Shown here piece by piece: positions 6,956-13,606 of a stretch of DNA of 14,642 nucleotides (position 1 is its first letter; the number at the start of each line of letters is the position of its first letter). Source of the DNA: an uncultured Collinsella sp. (GTDB lineage Bacteria > Actinomycetota > Coriobacteriia > Coriobacteriales > Coriobacteriaceae); the NCBI GenBank assembly GCA_958354105.1, contig CATWVA010000042.1, positions 1-14,642 on the forward strand, written 5' to 3'. The position numbers and the translations under genes were made by a program. The notes beneath the pieces are model-generated. The model made no database searches and had not been told where the DNA came from. It was given only the letters and a program-made list of their open reading frames with translations.

Positions 6956-8071
6956 ATGGCCGAACTCACGCCGCGCATGAAGGAGCTCGTCCAGCCCTAC
7001 TTGGCCGGCATTGAGCCCTACGATCCCAACTTTACGCCCACGCGCATCAACCTTTCGGCCAACGAGAACACCTATCCCGTGCCGGCTGGCGTGCGCGAGG
7101 CGGTCGACGCCGCCCTGGCTGCCACGCCGCTCAACCGCTATCCCGATCCCATGTCCAACGATCTGCGCGACGAGCTTGCCGCTTGGCATGGTGTGGCGCG
7201 CGAGAATGTCTGCGTGGGCAACGGCGGCGACGAGCTGCTCTATAACTACCTGCTGGCGTTTGGCGGTGCGGGACGGACCCTGCTCAACTGCCCGCCGTGC
7301 TTTAGCGAGTACGCGTTCTTTGCGTCGCTCTGCCAGATCGAGGTGCGCGACGTGTGGCGCGACCCCGCGACCTTTGAGCTCGACCAGGCAGCCGTGCTTG
7401 CGGCGGCGCCCGATTGCAACCTGGCGATCGTGACCTCGCCCAATAACCCCACGGGCGACGTGGCGCCGCTCGACTTTGTCGCGGCGCTGTGCGATGCGTG
7501 CCCCGGCATGGTAATGGTCGACGAGGCTTATGTTGAGTTTGCCGACGATTCGTTTGGCACGGCCACCACGGCGCAGGGGCTTATCGCCGAGCATCCCAAC
7601 CTGGTGATTCTGCATACGCTGTCCAAGGCGTTTGGCGCTGCCGGTGCGCGTCTGGGTTACGTGATCGCGGCACCCGAAGTCATCGACGTGTTCGCGGCGA
7701 TTCGCCAGATCTACTCGGTCAACGTGCTGAGCCAGGCCGCCGCGCTTGCCTGCGTGCGTGCCCGTAATGCCTACACGCCCGTGGTGGCGCAGGTCGCATC
7801 CGAGCGCGAGCGCGAGCTGTGCGCCCTGCGCGCAATGGCTGCCGATGGCCTGCCCGTGGAGGCATGGTCGAGCGCGGCGAACTTTGTGCTCGTGCGCACG
7901 CCGCACGCCACACGCGTGCGCGAGCGTCTGCGCGACGAGTATTCGATTTTGGTACGCGACTTTAGCTATGCGCCGGGGCTTGCGGGCTGTCTGCGCATTA
8001 CCGTGGGTACGCCGCGGGAAAACGACGAGGTGCTGACTGCGTTTGCCGCGCTGGTGAAGGAGGAGATGTAG
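6956..8071 (+). CDS. hisC: Histidinol-phosphate aminotransferase
   Basis: A 371-residue PLP enzyme of the class I/II aminotransferase fold that converts imidazole-acetol phosphate plus glutamate to histidinol phosphate. The PLP lysine is Lys224 in HTLSKAFGAAGARLGY. SPNNPTG at 161-167 and VDEAYVEF around Asp189 are the cofactor-binding motifs, and INLSANENTYP is the usual N-terminal substrate loop. The ATG at 6956 is one base after the hisD stop, with AAGGAGG at 6943-6949 inside hisD; an earlier in-frame ATG would read an arginine-rich shadow of hisD. The close packing indicates translational coupling with hisD and hisB. Confidence 0.95.
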   Translation: MAELTPRMKELVQPYLAGIEPYDPNFTPTRINLSANENTYPVPAGVREAVDAALAATPLNRYPDPMSNDLRDELAAWHGVARENVCVGNGGDELLYNYLLAFGGAGRTLLNCPPCFSEYAFFASLCQIEVRDVWRDPATFELDQAAVLAAAPDCNLAIVTSPNNPTGDVAPLDFVAALCDACPGMVMVDEAYVEFADDSFGTATTAQGLIAEHPNLVILHTLSKAFGAAGARLGYVIAAPEVIDVFAAIRQIYSVNVLSQAAALACVRARNAYTPVVAQVASERERELCALRAMAADGLPVEAWSSAANFVLVRTPHATRVRERLRDEYSILVRDFSYAPGLAGCLRITVGTPRENDEVLTAFAALVKEEM

Positions 8072-8659
8072 ATGGGCCGTTATGCCGAGGTGACCCGCAA
8101 GACGGGGGAGACCGACATTGTCGTCAAGCTCGACCTGGACGGATCTGGCGTGTGCGATATCTCGACCGGCGTGCCGTTTTTCGACCACATGCTCAACGCC
8201 TTTGGCCGCCATGGTCTGTTCGATCTGACGGTGCACGCGGTGGGCGACGTTGAGGTCGACGCGCACCACACCGTCGAGGACACGGGCATTGTGCTGGGCG
8301 AGGCGTTTTGCCACGCGCTGGGCGACAAGGCGGGTATTACGCGCTTTGCCGACGCGGCGATTGCCATGGACGAGACACTCGTGATGGCCGCCGTGGACAT
8401 TTCGGGTCGCGGCCAGGCCTATTGCGAGCTGCCCGTGCCGACCGAGCGCGTGGGTAGCTTCGATACTGAGCTAGCCGTCGAGTTCTTCTATGCCTTTGCG
8501 CGCGACGCCAAGCTCACGCTGCACGTGCGCGAGCTGGCGGGCGGCAACTCGCATCACATTATCGAGGCCGCCTTTAAGGCCGTGGGCCGTACGATGCGCC
8601 ACGCCTGCGAGCTCGATCCCCGCGTGCAGGGCATCCCCAGCACCAAGGGCTCGCTGTAA
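8072..8659 (+). CDS. hisB: Imidazoleglycerol-phosphate dehydratase
   Basis: A 195-residue single-domain HisB that dehydrates imidazoleglycerol phosphate to imidazole-acetol phosphate. Metal-binding motifs are intact: FFDHMLNAFGRHG (His39), DAHHTVEDTG (His65, His66, Glu69) and SHHIIEAAFKA (His161, His162, Glu165). The length is that of the monofunctional enzyme; there is no N-terminal phosphatase domain as in E. coli HisB, so the phosphatase step must come from another gene, and the PHP protein at 12155-13066 fits. The ATG follows the hisC stop with no gap, and AAGGAGGAG lies just upstream. The 79-base gap that follows holds an 11-bp hairpin. Confidence 0.95.
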   Translation: MGRYAEVTRKTGETDIVVKLDLDGSGVCDISTGVPFFDHMLNAFGRHGLFDLTVHAVGDVEVDAHHTVEDTGIVLGEAFCHALGDKAGITRFADAAIAMDETLVMAAVDISGRGQAYCELPVPTERVGSFDTELAVEFFYAFARDAKLTLHVRELAGGNSHHIIEAAFKAVGRTMRHACELDPRVQGIPSTKGSL

Positions 8660-8672
8660 CCGTCACAAGGGT

Positions 8673-8713
8673 AAAACCACCACGAAGATGCCTGTCCCCT
8701 TTGTGGTGGTTTT
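8673..8713. repeat. 11-bp inverted repeat between hisB and hisH
   Basis: AAAACCACCAC (8673-8683) and GTGGTGGTTTT (8703-8713) are perfect complements with a 19-base spacer. The A-rich 5' flank and terminal T run give it the look of a weak bidirectional terminator or attenuator inside the operon. An in-frame ATG at 8688 for hisH falls in its loop. It may be a dispersed intergenic repeat copy; that needs a genome search. Confidence 0.65.
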
Positions 8714-8738
8714 GGATGATGGGAAATGGAGGGGTCGC

Positions 8739-9440
8739 GTGGGCGAACCGAAGATCGTGGTGGTCGACTACCACAAGGGTAACTTGTCGAGCGTCGTGCG
8801 CGGGCTTGCGCGCGCCGGTGCCGCCGCCTGCACGTCGGACGATCCGGAGCAGATCCGCAATGCCGACGGCCTGGTCATCCCGGGCGTGGGCGCGTTCTAT
8901 GACGCGATTGCCTTTATGCGCCAGAGCGGCGAGGAGGTGGCCGTGCTCGATGCCGTTGCCGCCGGAACTCCGCTGCTCGGCATCTGCCTGGGCCTTCAGC
9001 TATTTTTTGAGCGCGGCAACGAGGGCGTGCCTACGGACGAGGGCGCGGACGCGGACGACGACGCCTCCGGGCAGGCCGGTGCCCCCTGGGTCGATGGCCT
9101 GGGCATCATGCGCGGCTCGTGCACGCGCCTGGAGTCGAGCCGTCTGAAGGTGCCGCACGTGGGGTGGGACCAGGTGCACATGACGCCCGCCGGTGCGGCC
9201 GATCCGCTGCTTGCCGGCTTTGCCGAGGGTGCCAACATGTACTTCACCCACAGCTACGCGGTGGCCGACGACGCCGATGCCGCCGATGTGCTGGCGCGCA
9301 CGCACTATACGCGGAGCTTCCCGTGCATTGTGCACCACGGCAACGTGTGGGGCTGCCAGTTCCATCCCGAGAAATCCTCTGCGCTGGGTCAGCGCATCCT
9401 TAAGAACTTCGTCAACATCGTCGAGGAGGTTGGCCGATGA
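8739..9440 (+). CDS. hisH: Imidazole glycerol phosphate synthase, glutamine amidotransferase subunit
   Basis: A 233-residue class I glutaminase that releases ammonia from glutamine and channels it to HisF. The triad is visible: Cys83 in LLGICLGLQLFF, and His209 and Glu211 in CQFHPEKSS. The start is taken as GTG 8739, since GGAGG at 8728-8732 is well spaced and the family begins with the strand KIVVVDYHKGN. The ATG at 8688 would add 17 unrelated residues encoded by the hairpin region. Between ERGNEG and GLGIMRG there is an extra acidic stretch (about residues 97-118, rich in Asp, Glu and Ala) not usual in HisH. Its stop overlaps the hisA start (ATGA). Confidence 0.94.
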   Translation: MGEPKIVVVDYHKGNLSSVVRGLARAGAAACTSDDPEQIRNADGLVIPGVGAFYDAIAFMRQSGEEVAVLDAVAAGTPLLGICLGLQLFFERGNEGVPTDEGADADDDASGQAGAPWVDGLGIMRGSCTRLESSRLKVPHVGWDQVHMTPAGAADPLLAGFAEGANMYFTHSYAVADDADAADVLARTHYTRSFPCIVHHGNVWGCQFHPEKSSALGQRILKNFVNIVEEVGR

Positions 9441-10180
9441 TCCTGTTTCCCGCAATCGATCTGATCGGCGGCAAGGTCGTGCGCCTGGAGCGCGGCGACC
9501 GCAGCCGCTGCAAGGTATATTCCGACGACCCCATGGCCGTTGCCCGCTCGTTTGCCGAGCAGGGCGCGAGCTGGGTGCACGTCGTCGACCTGTCCGCCGC
9601 CTTTGGCGAGGACGAGGACGCGTGCGCTGCCAACTCGGCGGCGATTAAGGCTATCTGCGGCGTCGACGGCCTGTCCGTGGACGTGGGCGGCGGCGTCCGC
9701 TCGCTCGCGCGCATCGACGAGCTGGCTGGCTTCGGGGCACGCCGTATCGCACTGGGTACCGTACTGGTGACCGAGCCGGGTTTTGCCGAGGTGGCGGCGC
9801 AGGGCTTTGGCGAGCTGCTGGTAGCGGATATCGCCGCGCGCGATGGCCAGGTCAAGGTGAACGGTTGGCGCGACGGCGCGGGCGTGGCGCTCGACGATGC
9901 TGTGGCGCAGCTTTCTGAGCTGGGCTTTAAGCATCTGGTGTATACCGATATCGCGCGCGATGGCATGCAGACGGGCATCGACGTGGCGGCGTATCGCCAT
10001 GTTGCCGAGGTCGCGGGTTTTCCCGTCGTCGCCTCGGGCGGCATCTCGACACTCGACGATATTCGCGCGCTTGCCGCGGTGGGCGAGGGCGCGATTGAAG
10101 GCGCCATTACCGGCCGTGCGCTCTACGAGGGCAACTTTACGCTGGTGCAGGCGCTGGCCGCCGCCCGAGGGGAGGAGTAG
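9437..10180 (+). CDS. hisA: Phosphoribosylformimino-AICAR-phosphate isomerase
   Basis: A 247-residue (beta/alpha)8-barrel enzyme that carries out the Amadori rearrangement ProFAR to PRFAR. Asp8 in FPAIDLIGGKVVRL and Asp131 in VADIAARDGQVKVNGW are the expected acid/base pair. VDVGGGVR and ASGGIST are the phosphate-binding half-barrel repeats, and TDIARDGMQTG is the second-half signature. Nothing suggests the dual HisA/TrpF enzyme PriA of other actinobacteria, but sequence alone cannot exclude TrpF activity. The ATG overlaps the hisH stop by four bases, a sign of translational coupling, and hisF begins 3 bases after its stop. Confidence 0.93.
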   Translation: MILFPAIDLIGGKVVRLERGDRSRCKVYSDDPMAVARSFAEQGASWVHVVDLSAAFGEDEDACAANSAAIKAICGVDGLSVDVGGGVRSLARIDELAGFGARRIALGTVLVTEPGFAEVAAQGFGELLVADIAARDGQVKVNGWRDGAGVALDDAVAQLSELGFKHLVYTDIARDGMQTGIDVAAYRHVAEVAGFPVVASGGISTLDDIRALAAVGEGAIEGAITGRALYEGNFTLVQALAAARGEE

Positions 10181-10183
10181 CCC

Positions 10184-10966
10184 ATGCTTACCAAGCGCGT
10201 GATTCCCTGCCTAGACGTCAAGGACGGCCGCGTGGTCAAGGGCGTCAACTTTGTGAGCCTGCGCGATGCGGGCGATCCGGTGGAGCTTGCCCGCGCTTAC
10301 GATCGCGAGGGTGCGGACGAGGTCGTGTTCCTGGACATCACCGCCACGAGCGACAACCGTGCGACGACCATCGAGATGGCAGCGCATGCGGCCGAGGAGC
10401 TGGCCATTCCCTACACCGTGGGCGGTGGCTTTCGCGATCTTGCGGGCATGCGAACCATGGTGGCGGCCGGTGCCGACAAGGTGTCGCTTAACTCTGCCGC
10501 CGTGCGCGATCCGTCGTTGATCAGCCAGGCCGCCGCGGCGTTTGGCAGCCAGGCCGTGGTCGTGGCGATTGATGCCAAGCGCGTGGGCCTGCCCGGTCAG
10601 CCGGATGCCGACAAGTGGGAGGTCTTCACGGCGGGCGGTCGCAACGCCACGGGTATCGATGCGGCGGCGTGGGCCGAGGAAGCGGCTCGTCGCGGCGCCG
10701 GTGAGATCTTGCTCACCAGCATGGATCGCGACGGCACCAAGGCCGGCTTCGACCTGGCACTCACCCGCGCCGTGGCGCGCGCGGTGCCGATCCCGGTGAT
10801 CGCGAGCGGCGGCGTGGGCACGCTCGAGCATTTTGCCGAGGGCGTGATCGAGGGCGAAGCCGACGCCGTACTGGCGGCCAGCGTCTTTCACTTTGGAACC
10901 TTCAGCATTCGCCAGGTGAAGGAGTATATGGCCTCTCAAGGCATCCCTGTCAGGTTGGACTTCTAG
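10184..10966 (+). CDS. hisF: Imidazole glycerol phosphate synthase, cyclase subunit
   Basis: A 260-residue barrel enzyme that uses ammonia from HisH to close the imidazole ring, giving imidazoleglycerol phosphate and AICAR. Catalytic Asp11 lies in RVIPCLDVKDGRVVKG and Asp130 in VVVAIDAKR. VGGGFRD and IASGGVGT are the phosphate sites, and TSMDRDGTKAGFD is the C-terminal half signature. The start has GAGGAG just upstream, in the end of hisA. After its stop comes a 142-base gap rich in inverted repeats before hisI, the least compact junction in the operon. Confidence 0.95.
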   Translation: MLTKRVIPCLDVKDGRVVKGVNFVSLRDAGDPVELARAYDREGADEVVFLDITATSDNRATTIEMAAHAAEELAIPYTVGGGFRDLAGMRTMVAAGADKVSLNSAAVRDPSLISQAAAAFGSQAVVVAIDAKRVGLPGQPDADKWEVFTAGGRNATGIDAAAWAEEAARRGAGEILLTSMDRDGTKAGFDLALTRAVARAVPIPVIASGGVGTLEHFAEGVIEGEADAVLAASVFHFGTFSIRQVKEYMASQGIPVRLDF

Positions 10967-10979
10967 CGCTGCGGCTTGC

Positions 10980-11073
10980 CCAGGCGCCCGACCTTCCGGC
11001 TCCAACCCTCCTCGCGTACTTTAAGTACGCGTCGTCGGGCTGTCGCTCGGAATCTCGGGCACCTGGACAGCCC
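10980..11073. repeat. Multi-helix inverted-repeat region between hisF and hisI
   Basis: Four complementary pairs lie in one gap. CCAGGCGCCCGA (10980-10991) pairs with TCGGGCACCTGG (11055-11066) with one mismatch. GCCCGAC (10986-10992) pairs with GTCGGGC (11034-11040). CGCGTACTT and AAGTACGCG form a near-perfect palindrome (11013-11031). GGGCTGTC (11037-11044) pairs with GACAGCCC (11066-11073). Some helices share bases and exclude each other. It could be a structured regulatory leader, an RNA-processing site or a dispersed palindromic repeat. Confidence 0.7.
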
Positions 11074-11108
11074 TCGCCGACCTGCGAAGTTTGAATTTGG
11101 GGAGAGAA

Positions 11109-11450
11109 ATGGAAGAGATAACCGATCCTTCAAAACTTACGTACGACGCCCGCGGGCTGATTCCTTGCGTGGTTCAGCAGTATGACACCGGTGAGGTGCT
11201 TATGGTTGCTTGGATGAACGAGGAATCGGTGGGGCTGACGCTCAAGACCGGTACCACGTGGTTTTGGAGCCGCAGCCGCCAGGAGCTCTGGAACAAGGGC
11301 GCGACGAGCGGCAACATGCAGGAGGTCAAGGAGCTCTGGGCCGACTGCGATAGCGATACACTGTTGGTCAAGGTCGACTCGCCAGGTCCGGCCTGCCATA
11401 CCGGCAACCGTACCTGCTTCTTTAAGCGCGTGGAAGGGGGAGTGCGATGA
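11109..11450 (+). CDS. hisI: Phosphoribosyl-AMP cyclohydrolase
   Basis: A 113-residue zinc enzyme that opens the adenine ring of phosphoribosyl-AMP. Cys80, Cys96 and Cys103 have the 16/7 spacing of the known zinc ligands, in WADCDSDTLLVKVD and PACHTGNRTCF. MVAWMNEES and WFWSRSRQELWNKGATSGN are family motifs. It is a monofunctional HisI; the pyrophosphatase is the separate hisE downstream. The ATG at 11109 is used rather than the in-frame TTG at 11091, since GGGGAG lies at 11099-11104. Its stop overlaps the next start (ATGA). Confidence 0.95.
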   Translation: MEEITDPSKLTYDARGLIPCVVQQYDTGEVLMVAWMNEESVGLTLKTGTTWFWSRSRQELWNKGATSGNMQEVKELWADCDSDTLLVKVDSPGPACHTGNRTCFFKRVEGGVR

Positions 11451-11674
11451 AAGTCGTGACGCCGTTCGAAGTTGCCGACTGCAACGCCGAGCTCCTCCGC
11501 GCGGGCGTGCCGTGCCGCGTGCACCTGACCGATGCCTGCGGGGCGCAGTCGCTTTGGCTCGAGGCCGAGAAGGAAAGGCTCGATGAGGCCCATGCCGTCA
11601 TCGTCGAGTTCTTTGAGAAAAAGGGCGCAAAGCCTCGGTTCGATGAGACCGGTACCTACTTTACGCTGCGGTAA
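11447..11674 (+). CDS. Small conserved-looking ORF in the his operon (RDAC-like)
   Basis: A 75-residue soluble protein of unknown function, between hisI and hisE. Its ATG overlaps the hisI stop by four bases, AGGGGGAG precedes it, and hisE starts 15 bases after its stop, so it is very likely translated with the pathway genes. Its layout is a helix (about 5-19), VPCRVHLTDACGAQSLWLE (about 21-39), then a charged helix ending near residue 60 and a C-terminal strand. The central D-A-C-G recalls the small 'RDAC family' proteins of Firmicutes as I remember them, though here the residue before is Thr, not Arg. That is a weak resemblance and gives no function. No membrane segment or signal peptide is seen. 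Confidence 0.8.
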   Translation: MKVVTPFEVADCNAELLRAGVPCRVHLTDACGAQSLWLEAEKERLDEAHAVIVEFFEKKGAKPRFDETGTYFTLR

Positions 11675-11689
11675 CGAGAGGAAATAACC

Positions 11690-12007
11690 ATGGGAGTCAG
11701 AACAGCTAACGTGCAGCCGGGAAATATCGGCGAGACGCTGACGGGACTGGCCGAGGTGATTCACGGTCGTCGCGATGCGTCCGCGGAGGAGAGCTATACC
11801 GCCCGCCTACTGAGCGATGTCGAGGACGAGCTGCTCAAGAAACTTGCCGAGGAGGCGAGCGAGGTCATCATGGCCTGCAAGGATAACGACCACGATCACA
11901 TCCGCTACGAGGCCGGCGACCTGATCTACCACTTGCTCGTGACGCTCGAGCGCTACGGCATCACCCTCGACGAACTGGCCGGCGAACTCAACGCCCGCCG
12001 CCACTAG
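11690..12007 (+). CDS. hisE: Phosphoribosyl-ATP pyrophosphatase
   Basis: A 105-residue all-alpha hydrolase of the MazG-like fold that removes pyrophosphate from phosphoribosyl-ATP, the second step of the pathway. The metal motif E-x-x-E ... E-x-x-D is complete: Glu55 and Glu58 in LAEEASEVIMA, and Glu74 and Asp77 in YEAGDLIYHLLV. The N-terminal 40 residues (LAEVIHGRRDASAEESYTARL) match the usual family start. AGAGGAAA lies upstream of the ATG. It is the last gene of the his operon, and its stop codon lies inside a repeated sequence (12003-12024). Confidence 0.94.
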   Translation: MGVRTANVQPGNIGETLTGLAEVIHGRRDASAEESYTARLLSDVEDELLKKLAEEASEVIMACKDNDHDHIRYEAGDLIYHLLVTLERYGITLDELAGELNARRH

Positions 12008-12051
12008 TCATTGGGGACGTTCTTAAACGACTAGTCGTTTGGGGCAGTCTT
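12003..12051. repeat. Tandem imperfect repeat with a 16-bp palindrome
   Basis: ACTAGTCATTGGGGACGTTC begins copy one (12003-12024) and ACTAGTCGTTTGGGGCAGTC begins copy two (12030-12051). The two run in the same direction, 27 bases apart. At the junction AAACGACTAGTCGTTT (12025-12040) is a perfect palindrome. The region lies between the convergent hisE and phosphatase genes, at the end of the his operon. Confidence 0.7.
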
Positions 12052-12074
12052 TCGGGAGTTGCCAATGAAATAGA

Positions 12075-12141
12075 AGTTGCGGTGGAATAGTTCTTGTTTG
12101 ACGGTCTTAGGGCCATAAACAGGAACTATTTCACCGCAACT
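12075..12141. repeat. 25-bp inverted repeat between convergent genes
   Basis: The arms 12075-12099 and 12117-12141 are complementary over 25 positions with only two G-T type differences, around a 17-base loop. Each arm contains GTTGCGGTG near the outer end (CACCGCAAC in the right arm). On the minus strand the stem is followed by a T-rich stretch, so it may end the phosphatase transcript, which stops 14 bases before the right arm. The length and near-perfect pairing also suit a small palindromic mobile repeat. Confidence 0.8.
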
Positions 12142-12154
12142 CATGAAGGGATGG

Positions 12155-13066
12155 CTAGGCGAGGGATGTGGACTCCCATTCGCTGGTGGCGTGGGGGATG
12201 TCGAAGGTTCGATAACCGCAGTCGTAGGCGTGGGCTTGCGCTTCGCGGATATTCCAACAGATGTCGCAGGCGCGGTGTGCGTCCGAGCCAAAGGTGATTG
12301 GCACCTCGGCGTGGGCGAAGCAGCGCAACAGCCCCGTCGAGGGGTAATAGTCGTCGAGGCCCTTACGCGGCGCGGCGGTCGAGACTTCGACACGGCGACC
12401 CGTATCGTGCGCGCACTCGGCCATCTGCCCCCAAAACGGCGCCGGGTCAAAATCGGGCGCAAAGCCCTCCTTCGAAAAACGCATGACCAGGTCGGGGTGG
12501 GCCATCACGTCAAAGTTAAGCGAGCTTTCGCTAGCACGGCACCAGTCGTCGACGTAGTGTTCCCATACGCCGCGTACGCCTAAGTTTTCCCAAACATGCA
12601 GGTTGGTATCGTCGTCGATCCAGCCACAAAGCGAATCGGGCGTATCGGGACGAGCGACGCTCTCTGTTCCCGCCGTGCCCGCGGCGCCGGCCATGATATC
12701 GCCCGGGTCGCCAATCCAATGCACGCTGCCCAAGCGCACCACGGCGCCCTGGGACCAGCGCTCTACCAAGGGCTCGCAGCCTTCGTACCAATCGCATTCA
12801 AAGCCATAGATAAGCTCGAGCTCCGGCGCGATTTGCGCGGCAAGCTTGCGGGCGTCCTCAAATGCCAGGCGATGCGCCGTCAGGTCGTCCTCGACAACCT
12901 GCACTTCGCAGTTGGCGTCCATGCTGGCGGGCAGGGTGAGGTGGTCAGTCGAGACCATGACGCGGCAGCCGGCCGCAGCAGCGGCGCGGACGTTGTCCTC
13001 AAACGAGGCATGGCCATCCGAAAACGAGGTGTGGGTATGGCAATCGACCAGCGGGCAGGCGGACAT
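12155..13066 (-). CDS. hisK: PHP-family histidinol-phosphatase
   Basis: A 303-residue phosphatase of the polymerase-and-histidinol-phosphatase (PHP) superfamily. It should convert histidinol phosphate to histidinol, the one step missing from the adjacent operon. The trinuclear metal set is complete: His10 and His12 in VDCHTHTSFSDG, Asp17, His42 in STDHL, Glu90 in YGFECDW, His116 in GSVHWIGD, His190 in VMAHPDL, and Asp262 and His264 in FGSDAHRA. PRKGLDDYYPS near residues 233-243 resembles the substrate loop of HisK. An Ala/Gly-rich insert lies near 121-145. The start ATG (13066) has AAAGGAG upstream; a longer form would add a 22-residue stretch with no family match. It is convergent with the his operon, so it is separately transcribed. 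PHP proteins of other function exist, so the symbol rests on motifs plus context. Confidence 0.85.
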   Translation of the reverse strand: MSACPLVDCHTHTSFSDGHASFEDNVRAAAAAGCRVMVSTDHLTLPASMDANCEVQVVEDDLTAHRLAFEDARKLAAQIAPELELIYGFECDWYEGCEPLVERWSQGAVVRLGSVHWIGDPGDIMAGAAGTAGTESVARPDTPDSLCGWIDDDTNLHVWENLGVRGVWEHYVDDWCRASESSLNFDVMAHPDLVMRFSKEGFAPDFDPAPFWGQMAECAHDTGRRVEVSTAAPRKGLDDYYPSTGLLRCFAHAEVPITFGSDAHRACDICWNIREAQAHAYDCGYRTFDIPHATSEWESTSLA

Positions 13067-13098
13067 GGCGACTCCTTTGCATTTGGTGAATCCGCTCC

Positions 13099-13104
13099 AT
13101 TGTA
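13099..13104 (-). promoter_or_regulatory. Possible -10 box for the histidinol-phosphatase gene
   Basis: On the minus strand TACAAT lies about 33 bases before the phosphatase start. No -35 with normal spacing is visible; a TTGAGA upstream is only 10 bases away. The alternative is read-through from the ABC/YgbA genes upstream. The 120-base gap also has a 12-bp GC palindrome, GCCGGCGCCGGC (13173-13184), without a T run. Confidence 0.2.
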
Positions 13105-13186
13105 ATGGTGCAGCTCTCAACACGCCGCGCACGCCGGGTGCCGAAATCGAGTGGAAAGGCGGGGCGGCGCGTGCCGGCGCCGGCGA

Positions 13187-13606
13187 CTACTTGCTTCGTG
13201 CCGCCGCGCGTTTGGCCTGCACTGTTACCATCGCGTGTCTCACGGCGGTGATGGGGCGATAGCGGATCATACGCGGTCCCGACCAACGCATAACCTCGCG
13301 GATCTTCTCGCGCATGGCAGGCCGGTAACAATGCGAAGGACATGCCGAGCAAAATGTCTTGGTGCCCATGTGCGGGCAGTGCTCAATGCGCGCGATGGCG
13401 TATTTCTGCAGCTCGGCGCATTCGGGGCAGAGCGAAATGGTTCGAAGGCCGAGTTTCACGCGCACGGACTCATCGTCGCCAGCCTGTTCGACCACATGCC
13501 CGCCGCCATGATGCCCGCGGCACCACAACGCGATCATCTGCGACACCATTTGGGCCTCGCGCTCACGTTTGCGTGCCAGCTCCGGTGTGTCGACCGGGCG
13601 TGCCAT
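13187..13606 (-). CDS. YgbA / nitrous-oxide-stimulated-promoter family protein
   Basis: A 139-residue cysteine-rich cytoplasmic protein. It fits the YgbA_NO family: MIALWCRGHH (Cys29, His32 or His33), LCPECAELQKYAIARIEHC (Cys60, Cys63, Cys77), KTFCSACPSHCY (Cys86, Cys89, His92, Cys93) and REVMRWSGPRM followed by HAMV. The cysteines suggest a metal site. E. coli YgbA is linked to nitrosative stress, but a biochemical role is not established for this protein. A stretch of about 20 residues (Gly/Val/Asp-rich, about 34-55) separates the first and second cysteine groups and looks longer than I recall for the family. The ATG overlaps the ABC gene's stop by one base (TAATG), so the two are probably co-translated. 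C-terminal residues are basic. Confidence 0.85.
   Translation of the reverse strand: MARPVDTPELARKREREAQMVSQMIALWCRGHHGGGHVVEQAGDDESVRVKLGLRTISLCPECAELQKYAIARIEHCPHMGTKTFCSACPSHCYRPAMREKIREVMRWSGPRMIRYRPITAVRHAMVTVQAKRAAARSK

Noticed and set aside
6683..8314. A 543-residue open frame on the minus strand over hisD, hisC and hisB
   Set aside because: Shadow of the well-supported plus-strand genes, with no recognisable domain.
12003..12141. CRISPR array
   Set aside because: Only two imperfect direct copies plus inverted repeats are seen, with no regular spacers and no cas genes nearby.
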